A stretch of 64,000 nt of DNA from Cannabis sativa. Taxonomy: Eukaryota > Streptophyta > Magnoliopsida > Rosales > Cannabaceae. This document shows, one piece after another, positions 59,206-64,000 of the stretch. Location: positions 34,157,686 through 34,221,685 of the forward strand of contig NC_083604.1 in the NCBI RefSeq assembly GCF_029168945.1. The letters run 5' to 3'. Each line of letters starts with the position of its first letter. Position 1 is the stretch's first letter. The notes beneath the pieces are model-generated. The model did not search any database. It was not told where the DNA came from and saw only the letters and a list, made by a program, of their open reading frames with translations. Both the position numbers and the translations under genes were made by a program.

Positions 59206-59325
59206 GCACGCTTCCTGGGAAAACTTCCCAGGAGGTCACCCATCCTGAAATTGCTCCCAAGTCAAGCTCGCTTAACTATGGAGTTCTTTCGAGATGGGCT
59301 GCTGAAAAACAAGATGCACCTTGTT
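59206..59325 (-). other. 5S-rRNA-derived segment in Cassandra LTR 1
   Basis: On the minus strand, GAACTCC (59280-59286), AGTTAAGCGAGCTT (59264-59277) and GGGTGACCTCCTGGGAAGT (59223-59241) match the internal promoter half of plant 5S rRNA in order. The 5' part is diverged. Outer limits are approximate. It is a retroelement domain likely able to bind the Pol III machinery, not a ribosomal gene. Confidence 0.88.
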
Positions 59326-59710
59326 GACATAGGTAGTACCAATCAATCCATTTAAGCTCTCGTCAACTGTGTAGTCCCATACCTACACAGTCTCTGAATC
59401 ATCCCACTTGACCTTCCCCAGGCGGTGTGGGATTGTACAGCTTACCCGGTATTTCCCCTTACGGATCACGGGACTACTGACTGTCACAATCACCCCCCCT
59501 TACGGGGTCCGACGTCCTCGTCGACCACACTTCCGGCTGGGTCAAGGCTCTGATACCATTTGTAACGTCCCCGCTTCAAGCCTCCATTGGGCCCTTACAC
59601 CCACGGACTAATGGCTCTTATACACGAGTACGCCACTCTGGCTGCTTCCTGGATTGACGACTGACCCTACAGACCAACACGAGTGTTTCCAGCGTGCTTT
59701 GTCCTCACTC

Positions 59711-59830
59711 GCACGCTTCTTGGGAAAACTTCCCAGGAGGTCACCCATCCTGAAATTGCTCCCAAGTCAAGCTCGCTTAACTATGGAGTTCTTTCGAGAT
59801 GGGCTACCGAAAAACAAGATGCACCTTGTT
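59711..59830 (-). other. 5S-rRNA-derived segment in Cassandra LTR 2
   Basis: The same 5S-like boxes are repeated 505 bp downstream. One substitution lies near the 3' end (CTTCTTGGG versus CTTCCTGGG) and two lie in the 5' part. Outer limits are approximate. Confidence 0.87.
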
Positions 59831-60000
59831 GACATAGGTAGTACCAATCAATCCATTTAAGCTCTCGTCAACTGTGTAGTCCCATACCTACACAGTCTCT
59901 GAATCATCCCACTTGACCTTCCCCAGGCGGTGTGGGATTGTACAGCTTACCCGGTATTTCCCCTTACGGATCACGGGACTACTGACTGTCACAATCACGT

Positions 60001-62052
60001 TGTAATACCCTGACTAACAGGGACGCCACGTGTGTGCACTTTATTTAAAATACCAATAGTTATATAAGATGTAATTATACTAAAAGTGTGGGTAATTGAA
60101 ATTTTGATAGTTAAAACTCAACCTTTAAATTATTTAACAAAAGATAAGTAACATGATTTATGGGGTCCCCCTGTTTTCAAAATATTTACAAACTGGTTTC
60201 AAAGTATTTTACAACATAAGCTTTATATTTTTTCAAAATACAATCAAAATAGAGCATCTTTTAATAAATTTGAAATTTTCTTATTTAACGTGGTATACAT
60301 TCTTTTCTGCGACCATAACTCATGGTTGTTCGACTTTAGCTTTTTCATTTACCTGCACCAGTAAGCACCAGTGAGTCACAGAGACTCAGCAAGAAAGTAA
60401 TTAAAACAATAATTGAAAGAAAATGATTATCAACTTATTCTCATGCCATTATGTTTACTCACTATTCGATAATAATAAGCATTTCCTTAAACATCATACA
60501 TTCCTGGTACTTAATAAAGTACCACTTTTACCACTCGTTACATACGAGCTGAATATGTCACTATCGTTGCCCGATAACGCAAACGATAAGTAAGAAACCT
60601 AACCGCGGTTTCAAGAGTAATTACTCATAACGGTAATAACCGTTTCCAACCCTAGGTAATAACCTAGGCTTAATAAGCTTTAGTCAATATCATAATAATA
60701 ATTAAGGTCACCTCCATTCATTCATCGATTTTTAACCACATACGGTGCTTACCACTTTTCTTACCTTAATTCAGAAGTCAAGAATATGGCCGACCTGGGT
60801 GGAAAAACAAGCTAGGCAATCCCGGTCCTATGTCACGACAATTGAAACACAATAAATACCTTAACATAATATTCCGGATTAAAACCCTAATTCTAAACCG
60901 ATTAGACTTAGCCTTCACCATCAATATAATAATTCAAATAACTCAACATTATTCAAAGGCAGGTACTAGGTTCATCCCCGAGCTAAACACGATTCAGAGA
61001 AAAACCCGAGAATTTTTTTCCCTGCTTCAGAATCGGCCGAGGTTTCAAACAATGAGAACCAACCTCGGCCAGAGTTCTGTTTGCCATTTGAGAAAAATTC
61101 TGGTTTTTCTCCTCCAGCTCGAACCAAAACCATTTCAGACCTAATTTGTACTTCCAGAACAGTTCAATATACCAAATACAATACATTCAACACATCATTT
61201 AATCACAATTCACCATTTAACTCAAAATCAACATCTCACTTGATAATTTGCATAAAAAACATCACTTTCAACATCTAGTTAATTGGACAGCCCTCAATCT
61301 CACTCAATCTTCATTCAAACAAGATTCAAATCAACCCTAAGAACCTACCCTAACCTCAGTTTATACCCCAGCTCAAGATTAAATGAAAACCCTCACCAAA
61401 ACCTAAACTAAACTCATAAAAACCAACCAAGAGAAGAGTAGAAACCATACCTCCACTTAGCTAGCTTCTAGGGTTAGGATTAGCTCAAGAAATTGAAGAG
61501 AATAAATGAGTTTTCCCTTGGTTTCCAGCAGCTCCAAAGATCGGCAGAAGGAGAAGAAGAAGAAAAGCTTGGAGTTGTGTTGTTTTTTTTTTGAAAAAAA
61601 TATGCTTTCTTGGCTTGGAAGGAAGCTTCTTTAAATAAAGGTTCTCTTTTTTTTTTTTAAATAATAATAGGCAGCTTAAAATAAAATGAAAGAAAAGTCA
61701 AATAAAAGATTCCATTGGATTTTACTAATCTACCCCTCTCACTTAAATTTTTTTTTTAAAAAAAAAACCCTAGGGGCATTTTGGTAATTTTACTAATTCC
61801 CCATTCCGACATTCTAATAAAATTCTAACTTAATCCGGGATATTCTCAAAATAATTCTTTCATTTAATGTCGTGACATTGCTAACCACATAGCTAAAATT
61901 TCACAATTACCGGGCCCAAAATAACGCATTTCATTAAATAATTTCCCAACAATTTACCTAAGTAAGATCATAATCCTACTTCATTTCCCAAGTAATTACA
62001 TATTTAATAAAATATGTCCATTTAAATATTTTTTATTTTCTGGGATATTACA
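60001..62052 (-). repeat. Chromovirus 3 3' LTR
   Basis: A 2,052-bp LTR from TGTAATACCC to GGGATATTACA, the same family as 9493-11567. It is followed by ACTATCCCCCACTTATAGG, the complement of a polypurine tract. CACGT at 59996-60000 would be its left TSD. The other end lies outside the window. Open frames inside it are not protein-like. Confidence 0.93.
61028..61078. repeat. Inverted repeat in chromovirus 3 LTR
   Basis: GGCCGAGGTT (61035-61044) pairs with AACCTCGGCC (61061-61070), a perfect 10-bp stem with a 16-base loop. Outer CAGAA and TTCTG also match. It occupies the same place in the LTR as the unrelated inverted repeat of chromovirus 2. Confidence 0.87.
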
Positions 62053-62088
62053 ACTATCCCCCACTTATAGGAATTTCGTCCTCGAAAT

Positions 62089-64000
62089 TTACCTGAAAAG
62101 CTCGGGATACAACTCCCGCATCTGCGACTCTAATTCCCAAGTCGCTTCTTCAACTTTGCTGTTCCGCCACAACACTTTGACTAGTGAAATAGTCTTGTTT
62201 CGTAACACCTTTTCTTTCCTGTCTAAGATCTGTACTGGTTGTTCTTCATATGACAGGTCGGTTTGAAGCTCAATGTCCTCATAACTTAAGATATGAGTTG
62301 TATCAGATACATATTTCCGAAGCATCGAGACATGAAACACGTTATGAACTCCAGATAAAGCAGGAGGTAGAGCCAACCGATAAGCTACCTGACCTACTTT
62401 CTCAAGAATCTCAAATGGACCAATAAATCTGGGACTCAACTTTCCTTTCTTCCCGAACCTTCGAATTCCTTTCATTGGAGACACCCGAAGAAAAACAAAA
62501 TCCCCAACTTGGAATTCAACATCTCTACGCTTTGGATCTGCGTAGCTTTTCTGTCTACTTTGGGAAGCAAGCATACGAGCTCGAATCTTTTCAATAGCCT
62601 CGCTCGTTCTTTGGACAGCTTCAGGTCCAAGATACCTACGTTCACCAGCCTCATCCCAGTGAATAGGTGATCGACATTTCCTTCCATAAAGCATCTCATA
62701 CGGAGCCATGCCAATGGTACTCTGATAACTATTGTTATAAGAAAACTCAATCAGAGGTAGGTACTTGTTCCAAGAACCTTCAAAGTCCATTATACATGCC
62801 CTCAACATATCCTCAAGTATCTGGATAGTTCTTTCAGATTGACCATCAGTTTGAGGATGAAAAGCTGTACTGAATTTCAACTTAGTACCCATTGCTTGCT
62901 GTAAACTTTCCCAGAATTTGGATGTAAATTTTGGATCTCGATCTGAAACTATCGACTTTGGGGCACCATGAAGTCGAACTATCTCCTTAATATACAAATC
63001 AGCATATTGATCCACTGTATACGTTGTCCTCACCGGGAGAAAGTGAGCAGACTTCGTATATCGATCCACTATCACCCAAATAGAATCATAATACCCTACT
63101 GTTCTGGGCAATCCTACCACAAAATCCATGGTGATGTCCTCCCATTTCCATTCAGGAATCTTTAGAGGTTGAAGCAAACCTGCCGGCCTTTGATGTTCTG
63201 CTTTAATTTGTTGACAGGTTAAGCATTTTGACACATATTCAACAATATCCCTCTTCATACCCGGCCACCAGTATAAAGCTTTCACATCATGATACATCTT
63301 GGTTGTTCCCGGGTGTAAGGAGTACGGTGTAGTATGAGATTCATCAAGAATCTCTTGTCTGATTTCTTTATCAACCGGTACACAGATTCTGTTTTTGTAT
63401 CGCAACAACCCATCAGATAAGCACGAAAAGTCTCTTGCCAATCCAGCCTCTAACTTCTCCTTATGTCCCTGTAGCTCAAGGTCACTTTGTTGGGCTACTC
63501 TAATTCTTTCCAACAGATTAGATTGTATGGTGATATTAGCAAGTTTTCCAATTACAAATTCAATTCCCGCTCTCGTCATATCCTCAGCCAACTTGGCTGA
63601 AATTTCCTTTAGTTCACAAACTTGCCCTGGTCCTTTCCGACTTAGAGCATCCGCTACCACATTTGCTTTACCAGGGTGGTAGAGAATCTCGCAGTCATAA
63701 TCTTTGACCAGTTCTAACCATCGTCGTTGCCTCATATTTAAATCCTTCTGAGTGAAAAAGTACTTGAGGCTTTTGTGATCTGTATAAATTTCACACTTTT
63801 CACCGTACAGATAGTGACGCCAAACTTTTAGTGCAAAGACAACCGCTGCTAATTCAATATCATGGGTAGGATATCGTTGTTCATACTCCTTCAATTGCCT
63901 GGATGCATAAGCAATCGCTTTCCCTGACTGCATAAGAACACAACCTAACCCTTGTTTGGACGCATCACAATAAATCACGAACTTTTCGTCACCTTTTGGT
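62089..64000 (-). CDS. Chromovirus 3 pol, C-terminal part, open at window edge
   Basis: The frame is uninterrupted from the window edge ([19 protein letters not shown]) to TAA at 62089-62091, about 636 codons. It begins in RNase H ([26 protein letters not shown]). It then has the integrase zinc finger ([17 protein letters not shown] and [11 protein letters not shown]) and the D-D-E core ([36 protein letters not shown]). A chromodomain-like tail follows ([20 protein letters not shown]) and the protein ends YPELFR. It is close to chromovirus 1 but lacks that copy's stops in the shared part and ends sooner after the chromodomain. The upstream gag-RT portion lies outside the window. Confidence 0.94.
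   Translation of the reverse strand, partial: PKGDEKFVIYCDASKQGLGCVLMQSGKAIAYASRQLKEYEQRYPTHDIELAAVVFALKVWRHYLYGEKCEIYTDHKSLKYFFTQKDLNMRQRRWLELVKDYDCEILYHPGKANVVADALSRKGPGQVCELKEISAKLAEDMTRAGIEFVIGKLANITIQSNLLERIRVAQQSDLELQGHKEKLEAGLARDFSCLSDGLLRYKNRICVPVDKEIRQEILDESHTTPYSLHPGTTKMYHDVKALYWWPGMKRDIVEYVSKCLTCQQIKAEHQRPAGLLQPLKIPEWKWEDITMDFVVGLPRTVGYYDSIWVIVDRYTKSAHFLPVRTTYTVDQYADLYIKEIVRLHGAPKSIVSDRDPKFTSKFWESLQQAMGTKLKFSTAFHPQTDGQSERTIQILEDMLRACIMDFEGSWNKYLPLIEFSYNNSYQSTIGMAPYEMLYGRKCRSPIHWDEAGERRYLGPEAVQRTSEAIEKIRARMLASQSRQKSYADPKRRDVEFQVGDFVFLRVSPMKGIRRFGKKGKLSPRFIGPFEILEKVGQVAYRLALPPALSGVHNVFHVSMLRKYVSDTTHILSYEDIELQTDLSYEEQPVQILDRKEKVLRNKTISLVKVLWRNSKVEEATWELESQMRELYPELFR

Larger units (their letters stand above)
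59056..59997 (-). mobile_element. Cassandra-type TRIM with 5S-like LTRs
   Basis: Two direct LTRs of 437 bp (59056-59492 and 59561-59997) begin TGTAACGTCC and end CACAATCA. They differ at about three positions. Only 68 bp lie between them: the complement of a polypurine tract (CCCCCCTTAC), then GGCTCTGATACCA (59546-59558), the complement of an initiator-Met primer site two bases from the right LTR. There is no coding sequence. Each LTR contains a 5S-rRNA-like stretch in element sense. This combination defines Cassandra elements. No matching TSD is seen: AAAAG on the left, CGT then another LTR on the right. Confidence 0.93.

Noticed and set aside
59206..59830. Two tandem 5S rRNA genes
   Set aside because: Only the promoter half resembles 5S, the 5' half is diverged, and the copies sit inside LTRs with a primer site and polypurine tract between them.
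59149..59860. Two near-identical open frames of 68 codons in the Cassandra LTRs
   Set aside because: They lie across 5S-derived, non-coding LTR sequence on the opposite strand and have no protein-family resemblance.

Overview
The window looks like a gene-poor, AT-rich stretch of a flowering-plant (probably eudicot) nuclear genome. Every coding signal I can recognise belongs to an LTR retrotransposon: chromovirus-type Ty3/gypsy, Athila-type gypsy, an older Tat/Ogre-like gypsy, Ty1/copia, and a Cassandra-type TRIM whose LTRs carry 5S-rRNA-like sequence. I found no host gene, tRNA gene or CRISPR array. The element set fits heterochromatin. The species cannot be fixed from this sequence; Cannabaceae is a low-confidence guess from the look of the copia LTRs.

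Layout, left to right. 1-7516: chromovirus 1 (minus strand), with a truncated 3' LTR (91-250), one gag-pol frame broken by three TAG codons, and a complete 5' LTR; it sits in a copia LTR whose remainder is 7517-8192. 8193-13613: decayed copia internal DNA enclosing the 3' end and LTR of chromovirus 2 (plus strand, 8845-11567). 13614-15691: a chimeric copia LTR. 15692-21974: the relic Tat/Ogre-like element (minus), split by a solo copia LTR (19022-20954) with a perfect 5-bp TSD. 21975-26840: 3' LTR and decayed body of copia C (minus). 26841-59055: copia D (plus), a gag-only derivative. Copia E (minus, 33685-57222, TSD ATTAT on both sides) is inserted in D, and the Athila-like composite (plus, 38186-51542) is inserted in E. 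59056-59997: Cassandra TRIM (minus). 60001-64000: 3' LTR and intact pol of chromovirus 3 (minus), running off the window.

The nesting gives a relative history. The relic gypsy is older than the copia LTRs in and beside it. Copia C is older than D, D older than E (about 21 differences between its 1894-bp LTRs by eye), and E older than Athila (4 differences over 1254 bp of LTR). The Athila insertion is a three-LTR recombinant whose first unit has lost 8,269 bp. Its complete unit has an uninterrupted 1,770-codon gag-pol and a second ORF. Copia E still has recognisable pol, while D, C and the other decayed copies do not, so E-type elements are the plausible source of trans-acting enzymes for them.

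The most unusual signal is shared by unrelated families. Each carries a short GC-rich, self-complementary cassette built from paired palindromes inside an A/T-rich LTR or leader: GTCGCGAC pairs 21 bp apart in Athila, CCGGAATTCCGG pairs in chromovirus 1, different inverted repeats at the matching LTR position of chromoviruses 2 and 3, and CTGCGATCGCAG in copia leaders. The motif differs by family while the arrangement recurs. I know of no established name or function for this.
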